Below, piece after piece: positions 33,480 to 62,189 of a stretch of 64,000 bases of DNA (positions are counted from its first letter, which is position 1; each line of letters starts with the position of its first letter). Under the pieces are notes generated by a model. That model was not told the DNA's origin, did not search any database, and saw only the letters and a list, made by a program, of their open reading frames with translations. This stretch comes from Musa acuminata AAA Group. Taxonomy: Eukaryota; Streptophyta; Magnoliopsida; Zingiberales; Musaceae. Location of the stretch: contig NC_088331.1 in NCBI RefSeq assembly GCF_036884655.1, positions 20,298,001 to 20,362,000 on the forward strand, in the 5' to 3' direction. The translations under genes and the position numbers were made by a program.

Positions 33480-34793
33480 TGTTGAATCTTGAATTTTGAT
33501 GATGATATCAATTGGTGAATTAATGATCTAATCCATGTATTGAGATAAATGATGTATGATAACTATGATCGTGAGAAAGGTAAAATGATTAAAAAAGAAT
33601 CGGAGTTGGGTCGGAGTTAATGATCGGGCATCGGGTGGAATGAATCGGGGGATACATCAAAGAATCAGACGATGTAGTGAAAGCTCGCCAGAGGTTCGTT
33701 GGGAGTTCACCGAAAGTTCACCAGAGGTTCATTGGGAGTTCGCCGAAAGCTCATTGGAGGTTCATCGGGAGTTCGTCGGAAGATTGTTGGGAGTTCGCCG
33801 GAAGTTCACCAAGAGTTTGGTTAAACCATTGACATGCATGACAACTTAAATTGTAAGTAGAATAATTGTTTTAGCCTTAACTATCGTAATTATGACTTTG
33901 ACTTGAGTTAGTTTTGAGAGAAATCATACTAACTCAATTAGGGACCAATTAAGCCTATAACTGGATTGAATTGGACCAGCTAGATGGCCCATTCAGCCAC
34001 TTAGAACCACATCAGGCATTGGCACCATCCAAACTAGGCAATGGAACCGCTTAAGGCTTTGCCTCCCAAGTGGTTTGGGCGGTGGCATTTATTGCTGTCA
34101 AGCTAGGCGGTGGTACCACTTGTCAAGCGGTAGTACTGCCAGAGCCCAGTCTTTGAGGCTATGTCAGGTGGTAGTACCGCCCAAACTAAGCAGTGGTACC
34201 ACTTAGTGTCAGTCTGCATGCGAGATAGTATTGACAGTACCCGGGAAACCCAAGATAAGATACTTTTTAGTCCATTTCTAAAACCATTGGGGTCTGTAAA
34301 TACCTTACTCTTTCCTGCATAAAATAGCAACGAAAGTGTGAACAAAACTCTTGAAATCTTGGATTGTAAAATTGCTAAGTGTCCTCCTCCTTGCCTTCTA
34401 GTTTTATGATCATTCAAGAGAGGTGTGAGGCTTGTAAGGGTTGTCTCCTAAACCCGTGAAAAGAAGAAAATGTTATAAGAGGATGGTTGGTCTTCGCCCA
34501 TTAAAGGAAGACCATTAGTGGACGTCGGTGGTCTCAACGGATGAGAAATCAGGAGTGGATGTAGGTCACGACGACCGAACCACTATAAATCTGGTGTGAT
34601 CTCTACTTTGTCATTCCTATTCTGCATTTTCTTCATATTTCTTATTGACTTAGCTGCTTACTCCCCTTCATACCTTCTTTACGATTAACGCATTTGCAAT
34701 ACAGGTTTAAATTGAAACGAAAATTTTGATTTGATGTAATTTTTATCATAAGAACTAATTCACTCCCCTTTTAGTGCCGACTCGATCCTAATA
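33480..34793 (+). repeat. Downstream LTR of element D
   Basis: It starts TGTTGAATCTTG and ends near CGATCCTAATAG. U3 holds imperfect ~20-bp ggttcattgggagttcgccg repeats (33690-33815) and ggtggtacc words (34030-34210). A taaata box is near 34297. Confidence 0.8.
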
Positions 34794-35470
34794 GTATCAC
34801 CGCCCAGTCTAGCGGTTCTACCACCTAACACACTGACACTTAGTGGTACCATTGCCCAATCTGGCGATACCACCGCCTGATAGGTTCGGAGACTGAGCTT
34901 TTGACTTTTCCAACTCATAGGTGGTTCCACTGCCAGTTTGGCAGTTCCACCGCTTGACCCAACTTTTGGGTTATTGAATGGGCATTCCTTTTGGCCCAAA
35001 ATAGTCCCAATTTAGGGCCAATTGACCCATAATTGAGTTAGTATGATTATACCAAAAGCTAACTCAATTAGCCCCCTAAACTATTTTCATCTAGACAAAT
35101 GATTACAAATATGAATCATATGTTGTCCGGCATATTATTAGTTCATTTGGCGCTTCGTTCGATCCTTTGGCGCATCATCATCTCCTTCGGCGTATTGCTC
35201 AATCGACTTGTTGACCTTCCGCAACATTCGATCTCCTTGGCACAATGTTCGATTCTTCGGCTCGATGCTCGAACTCATGGCATGAAGTCCTTCTATTGGC
35301 ACGTCGATCGATCCTCCGGCCCGACATCCAATCTTTTGGCATGTTCACTCCGGCCTAACATCCGAGTCTTCCTACTTTAATCGATTTACCTTTTCTAATT
35401 GCATCACTCAAATGCATATTAAATTATAACTTCATCAATTGATTTCATCATCAAAATCTGAGATTCAACA
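34794..35470 (-). repeat. SIRE-like LTR fragment, minus strand
   Basis: It ends on the plus strand with tctgagattcaaca, the complement of the TGTTGAATCTC LTR start, preceded by gatttcatcatcaaaatc. Its left part has the accaccgcc-type U3 words. It is U3 only, and the left border is not clean. Confidence 0.7.
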
Positions 35471-35711
35471 AAATCTAATGACCTCGAGGGAAGAGAAATC
35501 AGGAGTGGACGTAGGTCGGGACGACCAAACCACTATAAATCTAGTTTGCATTTAACTTTATACTTTTCCTGAGTATTACTAACTAATTTAGTCACTCAGT
35601 ACTCTTACTCACATTCTAAGGTAAACATATGTATTTTTCGATTGAAATTTTTTAAATCAAAATTTTATTCGAAAAGAACAAATTCGTCCCCTTGCCTTTA
35701 TGATCCTAACA
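35471..35711 (+). repeat. SIRE-like LTR fragment, plus strand
   Basis: It matches the R/U5 block (agaaatcaggagtggacgta, ccactataaatct) and ends GATCCTAACA. It is probably the far part of the LTR split by the minus-strand piece. Confidence 0.7.
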
Positions 35712-36058
35712 TCTTTCGTATCCCGTCTTCTAATCAACTTGTATATGCTCTTACCAAGTTTCTACCTCACTAGTAATTCCTTCTACTTTGATTTAAGATC
35801 GGTGTCTCTAATGGGAGCATCATTTTACGGGGGCATATTAAAAAAGATATTATTAAGAACCATAAATTATGATAATATATTATTTTGATACTACGTTATA
35901 ATGATTCTAAATCATAGAAATTATGATAACATATTATCATAATTCTATCGACAATGAAGATCATGATCTCAATGTGATCTCCTAAATTATGAAATAATTT
36001 AATAAATATTTTATATTTATTATTATTAAGAAAATTACGTAACTACTATGTTTTATAA

Positions 36059-36089
<31 letters not shown>

Positions 36090-36670
36090 TCATAATTACT
36101 ATTAATAAAAACTCAGTTAATCATTTCTTCTCAACAAGAACCTTGGAAAACCACTCCGAACATGTTCTCCGCAAAGGGTCGTCGAGGACCACTATCAAAT
36201 ATATTTTTTGAGAATACTTTCTTTCTTATTTTACAAGAATCAAAGCTTTAAGCTTATATTTCAGATAATTATTGTCAAATCGGAGAACAGTATGTGAGGA
36301 ACAAAATAGGAACATTTATTATAACATAATGCTATATAGCACAATATAATCTATTATATGAAATGATATGTAATATATTTTCATGCCTTTTACGTCACAT
36401 ATTATATGATAAGCTACAACGTATATGTTACCATAGAATAATATATTATCAAAATGCTCTTTATCATTAAATCGTCATATTATATGCTATCTGTGAATGC
36501 TTTGTACATTTATAACATTAGACTGCAAACATTATATATTACATCTGATATATGCTTACACAATATATGGACAACACAATTCCGACTAATAAACTCTAAA
36601 TCGCTCTCTGTATCTTTGTTTTTGGTTACTTCTGGTAGAAATTATTAAAAACAACAAACTTGTTCCCGGA

Positions 36671-36741
<71 letters not shown>

Positions 36742-38225
36742 TTTAGCAATAGGAAAACTGTGTTTTGAAAAACACAAACAAACAAGTATTATTATATAAA
36801 AAAAAAAAAATTCAAGCATTGCATATGGTTAGATAACTGAGAATTAGAGACCTCAGAAGTGACCTGTACCTGAAAGGGTACCTCTAGGAATTTAACCAGA
36901 TTTGCCAACTGAAGAAGAACATGACTGCTCACTACTCTGTGCTTAAAGGATGATGAGCAGCTTCCAGGAAGGTAAAGAATAACTGGAAGCACATGAGCAC
37001 TGCCCTTTGGCAGCTAAAATGTCCATGACGTTTACCATCGAATCATCTGCTGCATATCACCGGACACAGTTTCAAGTATAACTGGAACTTTAGCAGCAAT
37101 TAGATGCGCAAATTATATTCAATGCACCAGCAAAAGATCACGAATTAATATACAACGACAAGCCAAAAAGTCTCTACTATTTGGGATTAGCAATAATAAG
37201 GTCTCTCGCTGCAACTGAGCCATGCAGAGGACAATGGCACCATTTAAACTAATAACCGATAAAGACTACTTTAGGACCTTTCGAGCATTAAATTCTCGAG
37301 GGTGAGAGATGAATAAATAGGACCAAAGAGACGGTGAAGAAAAGAGAACAAATTGGAATAGATTGAAATGTTTACATGACTGCAAAAGACTCCCTGAAAT
37401 ACAAGAAAGACAAATGAAAGCCTACAAAACTTCATTTTTGCATGTACAAGGTATCTTCTTCGTATGAGACATTAAGCACCTATAGCCAACTACGAAAGTC
37501 ACTTGGAGGATCATTTCCTAAAATAATTAGTAGAAATGCCAACAATAGCTAATGTGACTCTTTCTGGCTCTCACAACATATCCTACAATCTCCCAAAGTC
37601 AGCCAAAAGCCAAACATCATAAACGTGTTTCCATTATAGATATCCATGATAGCTCAGGAGGATAGGTAGTTTGCTTTTTACGAGGAGCATTCTGGAAAGC
37701 ATCAACAAGTCTGAGCGTCGATAAATATGTATGTATATTCATCAAAAACAGTTTGTTTCTTTACTAGTTGTTTATGTATACATTGTGTTGTATGTCAATC
37801 TTGCATCTGCCCGTGGCTGAATCACTGACCAAACAATAAATACAAGTAACTAACAAACTCCTCTATTCTAGATATGATATGATGGTACGCTGAAACATAT
37901 GACTCTTTTATTTTCCTTAGAAAGCTTTATGTTTACAGAAGAATGATAACAATTAAATATGAGACAATTGCTAATTACAATGTTTTTTTTTTATTACGCT
38001 CACTGTTTCTGGATAATGAACTAAGACATTGTAACTTTTTTTGTTTGGGGTCAGGTCAATATTGAAATTATCCGGCTGATAAACCAGTCTTAGATTTCAA
38101 TTGGGACCCCATTTGGATCCTATCCTGTAAAGGGCAGCACTATGCATACATTTTGAAAATGTGGGGAGGGCTCAGAAAATCTAATAAATATTTAAAATTG
38201 ATTCAGCTGCCCTGCTAATAAATAT
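35712..38225. other. AT-rich intergenic region
   Basis: No long ORF and no recognisable gene. It holds two TA microsatellites (36067-36089 and 36674-36738) and a poly-A run near 36800. The stretch 36830-37100 looks less AT-biased on the minus strand, with a 25-codon reading ending MIRW, but I found no intron boundaries or homology to call a gene. Confidence 0.6.
36674..36738. repeat. (TA)n microsatellite
   Basis: About 32 uninterrupted AT units. Confidence 0.97.
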
Positions 38226-38610
38226 TTGTTGGGTTTTACCGACGATTTGCCCAACGCAGTCTTTTCATCGTTGCGTTCCACGACAAATTCCTGCGGTCAG
38301 ATCAGATCGACTCACCAACATATTTCTGTTCCGCTGGCAATCCATCGGGGCTCCCACCTTTCTCTCCTCTCCCGACCTTTGGCCCTCCGCAGGAGCCAGC
38401 GGCCCCCCGAAACCCTGAAAGCAAATCCAAGCACTAAACAAGAGAGGAAACCAAGGGCGAAAGAACATAAATCACAGCGCTCTCTCTCTCCTTCCCCTCC
38501 TATGTCTTCAGGTCTTTCTTCTATACCCTTTGTTTACCATCTGTAATTGCTTCCTCCTTCCCCTTATTTTACTTCTCTTTGGCACGTAACAAAGAGCAGC
38601 TCTCCGACGA
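38226..38610 (+). promoter_or_regulatory. Probable proximal promoter and 5' UTR of MDAR
   Basis: GC content rises here relative to the AT-rich upstream DNA. A ctctctctctcc tract (38480-38492) just upstream of the start is typical of plant core promoters or 5' UTRs. I see no clear TATA box; ctaataaatattt at 38214-38227 is the nearest candidate. A short upstream ORF starts at 38502. Confidence 0.45.
38502..38546 (+). CDS. Possible upstream ORF (14 codons plus stop) before MDAR
   Basis: ATG at 38502 reads MSSGLSSIPFVYHL then taa at 38544-38546, 64 bases before the MDAR start. It matters only if transcription begins upstream of 38502, which cannot be seen from sequence. Chance is quite possible. 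Confidence 0.3.
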   Translation: MSSGLSSIPFVYHL

Positions 38611-56077
<17,467 letters not shown>

Positions 56078-57213
56078 GTAAATTTTACTTGTTGAACAAC
56101 ATTAGTTGCTGTCTAAAATTAACCTCATGTTTTGTTCTCTTGAACACAATCTGATTTTGTTTCCAAATGTTAAGTTGTTTAACTGTAAGTTAGCAAGTTA
56201 AAACCAGAATCTTTAAGTGTTACTGCTAAGTTTTTACAACTTGGGAAGAGAGGTACTAATATGAATTAGGTAATCAGTTCTTTACTGATTAAGGTTTTCT
56301 TAGGTCTATTCTATCTTTCCTTACACTGTTAATCATAATCGACTCACCTCATCCAACCAGACTATCTATGGCTCCTTTTGAATGTGTCTATAGTACCATC
56401 GGAAGGGGTTGACTTGGGATCACATTCGAATGATTTTTGTGGTTTTGAAGAGTACAAATATGGGACAACCAGGATTGGGGTTCTAGAGAATACAAAGGAA
56501 CACAGTTTTGCACAGTTCGATACATTTCAACAGTTATTTATTGGTCTGACCGCCTAGCTGGATGTGGACAGCTTAAAACCCAGCAATCCAGTACGGTTTG
56601 AAGAAGAAAGCAGTTTGTTTTCTTTTAAGTTGAAGGAAGTGTTAAAAGACGCATCTAAGGCTCGTGAAGAATTGCCTTTGCCCACATCATCTTCTCTCCG
56701 CTACCTGCTGCCACCTGCCTGTCCACCTGCCATCGCTTGCAGGCACATCGCTTGCTGCTGGCTGTGAGCCTGTTGCCCCTCTCTGCTTCCATGTCCACTG
56801 CTCACTCCAGTACTCCTCTCCTCCAGTTTCTCCTCTTCTTCTTCCTCCTCACCTTCTTCTTCCTCTTCCTTCACAAATGGACCTGACTTGTACTGGTCTG
56901 GCATGGATCGACATTGGCCCAGAACCTGTAATTGCAAACCTTGGATGATACGAATACAAGAGAACTGGGAAAGAGAGTTCTCTCCATTTTTCCATCTGAA
57001 ACTTTGGTCAGGTTCTAGGATTGAGGGATTGCCCTTCTTGACATACTGGAGAGTGGACAAAAATGTTTCCACTTAAATACTTATGAAATAGGGTCTATGG
57101 TTGGTCCATGACCTCTGGATGCTGGAGGCAACTTGGATTCCTAGTGGAAGCTGATGGTTTGTTTCGTGGATTGCTTTTATTTTGTTACATTATGTTTAGA
57201 TTATGTTTCATGC

Positions 57214-57360
57214 TAATTTCAAGGCCAACTTGATTTTCTTCCCAATTGTTATTAAATAAGGAAAACCTAGGAGAGTTGCTGACTCTGACTATCGTTGATA
57301 TTAATTTCAATGCTGACTGTGATTTCTTCCCAATTGATATTAAATAAGGAAAACCTAGGA
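57214..57360. repeat. Tandem duplication, 88-bp unit
   Basis: taatttcaa at 57214 and 57302, each followed by tcttcccaattg and taaataaggaaaacctagga. Confidence 0.85.
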
Positions 57361-57704
57361 TATTAAGTGGAGCACCACAAAGTGAGCTAGACACCCGTAG
57401 TATGCATAAGAGGGTTAGATGCTTTTGTTCCTAGACTTGCACAAGTGCTAAATTTATAAACCTAATATTTAACTATTGGAATGAAAATTAATAATTTGCT
57501 TTTTATTAGCTATTCATCCTTTTTAAATGATCATACAACTCTGCATTGTGGATCTCAAGTGTGTTTGTTCACCCTTCTCTCTTATGATGAGGTCTTTGTG
57601 AACTAAATCATATGGGAGAGAGGAAACTCCTTGTCCAATGCAAGACATTCTGAGATCCTTTTTCGATTCTGCTTCCATATAAAATACTACTCATCAATGA
57701 TTTC

Positions 57705-57931
57705 AGTAGGTGCTCGGGCGCTCGCCTAGGTGCTTAGGCGAGGCGAGGTGAGGCCCGAGCGCCTCGCTTCATTTCCAGGCGGTGCGCTTCAAAGAGGCGC
57801 CTCTTGGTTCGGTCTCCGGTGCTTTAGTTGGTTCAATCGAACCGACTAAAGCACCGATATCAGCCTTCCTCTCGCAACTTCCTAACCCTAACCTTGCTCG
57901 TCGCTGTCGCTGCCACCGCTCGCCACCGCTC
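57705..57931. repeat. GC-rich dispersed repeat fragment
   Basis: Words such as gcgctcgcctaggtgc and gaggcgcctc form overlapping inverted repeats. A weaker relative lies at 49160-49310. The chromovirus was inserted at its right side (flank cgctc at 57927-57931). Confidence 0.5.
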
Positions 57932-58711
57932 TGTCACGGCCTTAGCTAGAATTGCCTAAGGCGTGAGGCACCCTTGCGGCAAAGACGCGAACTTAGCTTG
58001 AGTTGCCTAAGTCGCGATGCACCCTTACGCCAACTTCTCGGACTTAGCTAGGATTGCCTAAGTCTTGAGGTGCTCTTGCGACATATGCGTCTGCAAAGGT
58101 TCAGCCTAGTTGTAACCTCGTATAGGTCCCAAAGGACCTGTTAAACAGAAAGTTGATTAGATTGAAAACGAGCGACGGACAAGTCCCGGCATCTCGCGAA
58201 GAGGGAAACTTTACGAGCAATTCAGCAAGCACCTTGTGTGCACAGTAGAAAAGATATGAAGGAGGAAAACAAGGACTTTAGAAGGTAGAACGAACAGTTG
58301 CAAGTCCACAAACAACTGCTCACCGGGTGCCGGGCGCGAAGGCAAGTTCCCGTCAAGTCAACGTGCGAACTTGTGAAGATTTTTCAACGCCCGACTATAT
58401 ATCGAAGCCCCATCCAGCCTTGTGCCACTCAGGGGGTTCCAAGGTGCTGAGATGGCTGACATTTCGCACACTGCAGTGGGCTGTAGAAAACAGCCTGCGG
58501 CACACGAAAACGGAGCCATTTTGGGGCTTTTTGGCCTGGCGCGGTGAGCGGTTGCACTGTGCATTGCAACCTGTTCGAACATGTATTTTTACAAGCAAAA
58601 ACACACAAAACCAAGGCAAAACAGGCTGCCATGTCTCTGTTCAAGCATGCAAAAGCGACGAACAGTTCGTTGAACGAAGTTATTACGAGTGCGCGACGAT
58701 CGTTCGTGACA
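57932..58711 (-). repeat. 3' LTR of chromovirus H (780 bp)
   Basis: It starts TGTCACGGCC and ends TTCGTGACA on the plus strand. Its first ~130 bases contain near-repeats of cttagct-g-attgcctaag (57940, 57995, 58020). Confidence 0.85.
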
Positions 58712-58722
58712 TTCTCCCCTAC
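58712..58722 (-). other. Polypurine tract of chromovirus H
   Basis: The minus strand reads GTAGGGGAGAA directly beside the LTR. Confidence 0.75.
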
Positions 58723-58745
58723 GTAAACTGTCGACGCCCTCGTCG

Positions 58746-58930
58746 ACGCTTGTTGGTAGTTGTTGATGATTGCTTCTTCATGTCGTAGTGCATCTTCGGG
58801 CTCCCAACTGGCTTCAGTTCGGGGAAGCTTTCGCCACTTCTCCAAGTACTCGGTCTGCTCAGCTCCATTGGGTAGCTTTATCTTGCGATCCGCCATAATG
58901 GTTTCAACTCGCTTCTCGTAGGAGGATTTA
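58746..58930 (-). pseudogene. Chromodomain at the integrase C-terminus of H
   Basis: The minus frame reads RVETIMADRKIKLPNG, then QTEYLEKWRKLP and EASWEPEDAL: the folded core and WEP signature of chromovirus chromodomains, which in related elements bind histone marks and bias insertion to heterochromatin. Parts are preserved here; the join to integrase is degraded. Confidence 0.85.
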
Positions 58931-58967
58931 GTAGGGGTAGCCGAGTTGGAACACTTCGGGAAGCATC

Positions 58968-60037
58968 TTACGGATCTGAGTGGTAGGTTTTCAAGTTGCT
59001 AGCATGAAAAACATTATGAATTTTGAGCCACGCCGGTAGTTGCAACCTGTAGGAGATGTTGCTCACCCTACTGATAATTGGGAAAGGCCTTTCATACTTG
59101 CGCACTAATCCTTTGTGTATTTTGTTCCTAAAGAATTGGAGTGATGCTGGTTGGAGCTTTACCAATGCCAAATCGTCGACTTTGAACTCCTGCGGTCGCC
59201 TTCCCGAGTCTGCCCACTTCTTCATCTCTTTGGCCGCCTTCTCCAAGTAAGCCCGCGCAATATCTGCATTTCGATGCCATTCTTTTGCAAAGTGATATGC
59301 TAACGGACTACTCCTAGTATATCCATTAGCCAAGGTGTGACGGGTTGATAGTTGTTATCCTGTGATGATCTCGACGGAGCTCTTGTTGGACGCAGAGCTC
59401 GGTTGCAAATTGTAGGAGAATTGAGCTATGTTCAATAGCTTCACCCAATCTCGTTGGTTGGCACTCACGTAGTGCCGAAGATATTGCTCCAAGAGCGAGT
59501 TTATCCTTTCGATTTGGCCGTCCGTCTGGGGGTGGAGGTTTGTGGAGAAGTATAACTTAGACCCCAACAATTTGAATAGCTCGGGGTCCAGAATCGTCCT
59601 AGGAACCAAGCGTCTCGATCATTGATGATATTGTGCGGGACTCTCCAATACTTCACCACATTCTTCATCATTAGCTTGGCCACCTCCTCTGCTGAACAGT
59701 GTAGGGGCGAAGCAATGAAAGTTGCAAACTTTGAAAATCGATCGACCACTATGAGTATCGATCTCAGTCCCCCTGCTGTCGGCAAGCTTGATATGAAGTC
59801 TAAAGAAATGCTCTCCCACGACCTTTCTGGTACGGGCAACGTCTCCAAAAGCCCCATCAGCTTCCGCTGCTCCACCTTGTCTTGTTGGCAAGTGAGGCAC
59901 GTTCGAACATATTCCTCCACATCAATCCTCATCTTCGGCCAGTAGAAGGCCCTCTCCACGAGAGCCAAGGTTCTATGAATGCCCGGATGTCCAGCCCAAA
60001 GGGAATTGTGACACTCTATTAAGAGTTCATGCCTCAA
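58968..60037 (-). pseudogene. Integrase of chromovirus H
   Basis: Two or three frames cover it. The zinc-binding HHCC region (H-GHPGIHRTL...CLTCQQDK) is near 60010-59880. The core has SLDFISSLP (first Asp, about 59810) and [24 protein letters not shown], with the catalytic Glu, is near 59530. A C-terminal YERPFPI...HNVFHASNL segment reaches 58968. Frame changes at about 59600 and 59340. Confidence 0.88.
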
Positions 60038-60199
60038 ATTACCACTCGAGGAACATAAACCCTATTCCCTTTTGTGTAAACGAGTCTCTCCTAGACTCAA
60101 AATCATCGTGTCTTGCCTTCTTTAATGAGCTGTATTAGGGTTACTGCCTGGGGATCACTATATAGTCCATCCCTAATCCTAGAAAGGAATTGGAGTGCA

Positions 60200-60809
60200 A
60201 CTGACTTGCTTGGCCTCTGCCCTCCAACTGTATGGTGTTCACTCGCTCCACCTTCCGGCTCAATGCATCGGCCACGACATTTACTTTTCCGAACTTGTAC
60301 TCCATTGCCATATCAAACTCAGCCAGAAAGTCTTACCATCGTGCTTGCTTTGGGGAGAGTTTCTTTTGAGTTTGGAAATAGCTCAAAGCGATGTTGTCTG
60401 TCCTCAACGCAAATCGCGATCTAAGAAGGTAGTGCCGCCAAACTCGTAGACAGTGGACCACCGCTGTCATCTCCTTCTCATGCACCGGATACCGTCGCTC
60501 GGTCTCGTTGAGCTTATGGCTCTTGTAGGCCACCGGATGACCCTCCGGCATGAGTACTCCCCCAATAGCGAAGTCTGAAGCATCTGTATGGACTTCGAAG
60601 GGCTTCCCATAGTCTGGCAATTTGAGCACCGGTTCTTCCAACACAACAGCCTTTAGATCTAGGAATGCAGCTTCACATTTGTCAGACCACCTCCAAGGTT
60701 GCTCCTTTAGTAACTTCGTCAGTGGAGTTGCACGCTTCGAATACCCCGCTATGAAGCGTCGATAGTAGTTGATGAAACCAAGGAAGGATCTTAAATCTGA
60801 CACCTTCAT
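60200..60809 (-). pseudogene. RNase H and connecting region of chromovirus H
   Basis: [14 protein letters not shown] (first catalytic Asp) near 60590, [17 protein letters not shown] near 60460 and [11 protein letters not shown] near 60400. The NVVADALSRK tether near 60280-60250 is in another frame. Confidence 0.9.
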
Positions 60810-61566
60810 TGGAGTTCGTCATTTCGCAACAGCTTGCACCTTTAATTGGTCCATCCCCAATGGAACCATTATCGATTCGATGCCCCAAAAACAAGATCTT
60901 CGTTGGAGCAAAGTAGCACTTCTCCCTCTTCACGAACAAAGTGTTCTCCCTGAGAACCTTGAAAATTGTTTTAAGGTACTCGATATGCTCCTCGAGCGTT
61001 TGGCTGTAGATGACGATATCGTCCAAGTAGACGACCACAAACTTATCCAAATACTCTTTGAATAATTGGTTCAAAAGAGTGCAGAACGTAGCCGGAGCGT
61101 TGGTTAAGCCAAAAGGCATCACCAAGAACTCAAACGCTCTATACCTGGACACGCAGGTAGTCTTCGCTTCGCCGTCTTAAGCAATGCGCACCTGCCAGTA
61201 CCCCGACCGGAGGTCGAGTTTGGAGAAATACTTGGCCTTGCCCAATTGGTCGAACAAGTTTGTGATGAGTGGGATTGGGTACTTGTTCTTCATCGTCACT
61301 TTGTTGAGGGCTCGATAATCGACGTATAGTCGGAGGCTCCCATCTTGTTTCTTTTGGAAGAGAACTGGAGCTTCGAATGGTGCTTTAGAACTGCGGATGA
61401 GATCACCGCTTAGTAGTTCATCTAACTGCTTTTTGAGTTCTGCCAACTCAGGAGGGTGCATACGGTATGGTGGTCTCGCTGGAGGCTTCACTCCTAGCTC
61501 TAGCTCGATATGATGATCCACGCCTCTGCGTGGCGGTAGTCTTCGGCAACTCGGGTGACATAACAT
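60682..61566 (-). pseudogene. Reverse transcriptase of chromovirus H
   Basis: Two adjacent minus frames separated by an in-frame taa (61177-61179). The upstream part has [18 protein letters not shown], then the [14 protein letters not shown] and [12 protein letters not shown] segments. The downstream part has FLVMPFGLTNAPATF and the catalytic YLDDIVIY (about 61008-61032). The frame degrades again near 60850. Confidence 0.92.
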
Positions 61567-61768
61567 CTGTGAACTCCTTCAGCACGTTAGCCACCACAAT
61601 AGGTTCATGAATGACCTTTTCGTCGAGTGGCTCTAGCTTCATAGCAGCCATGAATGTTAATTCGCCTTTTCGTACTCCTTTCTTTAGTTGTAATGCCAAT
61701 ATTTGTTGAGGTTCCTTGGTTCCCCTCCGAGAGAAAGGAACCACACAAGGGTCGTCACCCCCCATCAT

Positions 61769-62189
61769 TCATAGGGAGTTTAGGAACGACATTGGCACCA
61801 ACTTCGCTACGTGCATGAATTTCATTCCAAGAATCACTTGGAAGTCGTCCAGTGGCACCGCCATCATGTTTGTGCTCCCGCTCCATGTTCCGATCTTGAT
61901 GGGAACTCCTTTTGCCAACCCGGAGATTCTTTTAGCCTCCGAGTTCACCGCCTTCATTCGACTTGGGTTCTTCTCTAAGATCAGCCCAAGTTGCTTTGCT
62001 TCTCGATCGACAATAAAGTTGTCGGTAGCTCCCGTGTCCACCATTGCACCGGTTGTTTGGCCATTGAGCTTAATGTCCACGTACATCAGCTCGCTACTCC
62101 TTACTTTCAATGTCTTTGCCTTCATGTTCTCTCCCACTTGACCCCGTAATGTATTTAACAAATGCATTGCTCCCATTCGGGGACCCTGC
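61769..62189 (-). pseudogene. Aspartic protease region of chromovirus H
   Basis: The minus frame includes the active-site motif MVDTGATDNFIV (about 62045-62010) and an ILGMKFM-type second segment (about 61830). The upstream border is cut by the solo LTR at 62190. Confidence 0.88.

Larger units (their letters stand above)
32101..34793 (+). mobile_element. Decayed SIRE-like element D with large internal deletion
   Basis: In order: a piece of the R/U5 part of an LTR (32101-32289), the last ~30 codons of RNase H (32290-32383), a 3' non-coding region with the gatgacaaaggaggag block, a GGGGGAGAT polypurine tract, and an LTR (33480-34793). It is related to C but clearly diverged. Gag and nearly all of pol are absent. 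Copy A was inserted inside its upstream LTR. Confidence 0.75.
56078..57931 (+). other. Start of MDAR intron 15
   Basis: Begins GTAAAT after exon 15. Non-coding. It contains an 88-bp tandem duplication (57214-57360, second unit incomplete), a pyrimidine-rich tract (56820-56880) and a GC-rich repeat (57705-57931) abutting the chromovirus. I searched it for the family's final exon and found none. Confidence 0.8.

Noticed and set aside
36830..37110. Possible exon of a minus-strand gene (66-codon ORF and a 25-codon reading ending MIRW)
   Set aside because: I could not find a supporting upstream exon, a splice site or a recognisable family. Left as unexplained intergenic sequence.
38226..38546. 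106-codon ORF upstream of MDAR
   Set aside because: It has no domain, overlaps the probable promoter and 5' UTR, and shares only its last 14 codons with a possible upstream ORF.
58327..58788. 153-codon plus-strand ORF across the chromovirus LTR
   Set aside because: It runs antisense across the LTR and polypurine tract of a dead element; no domain.
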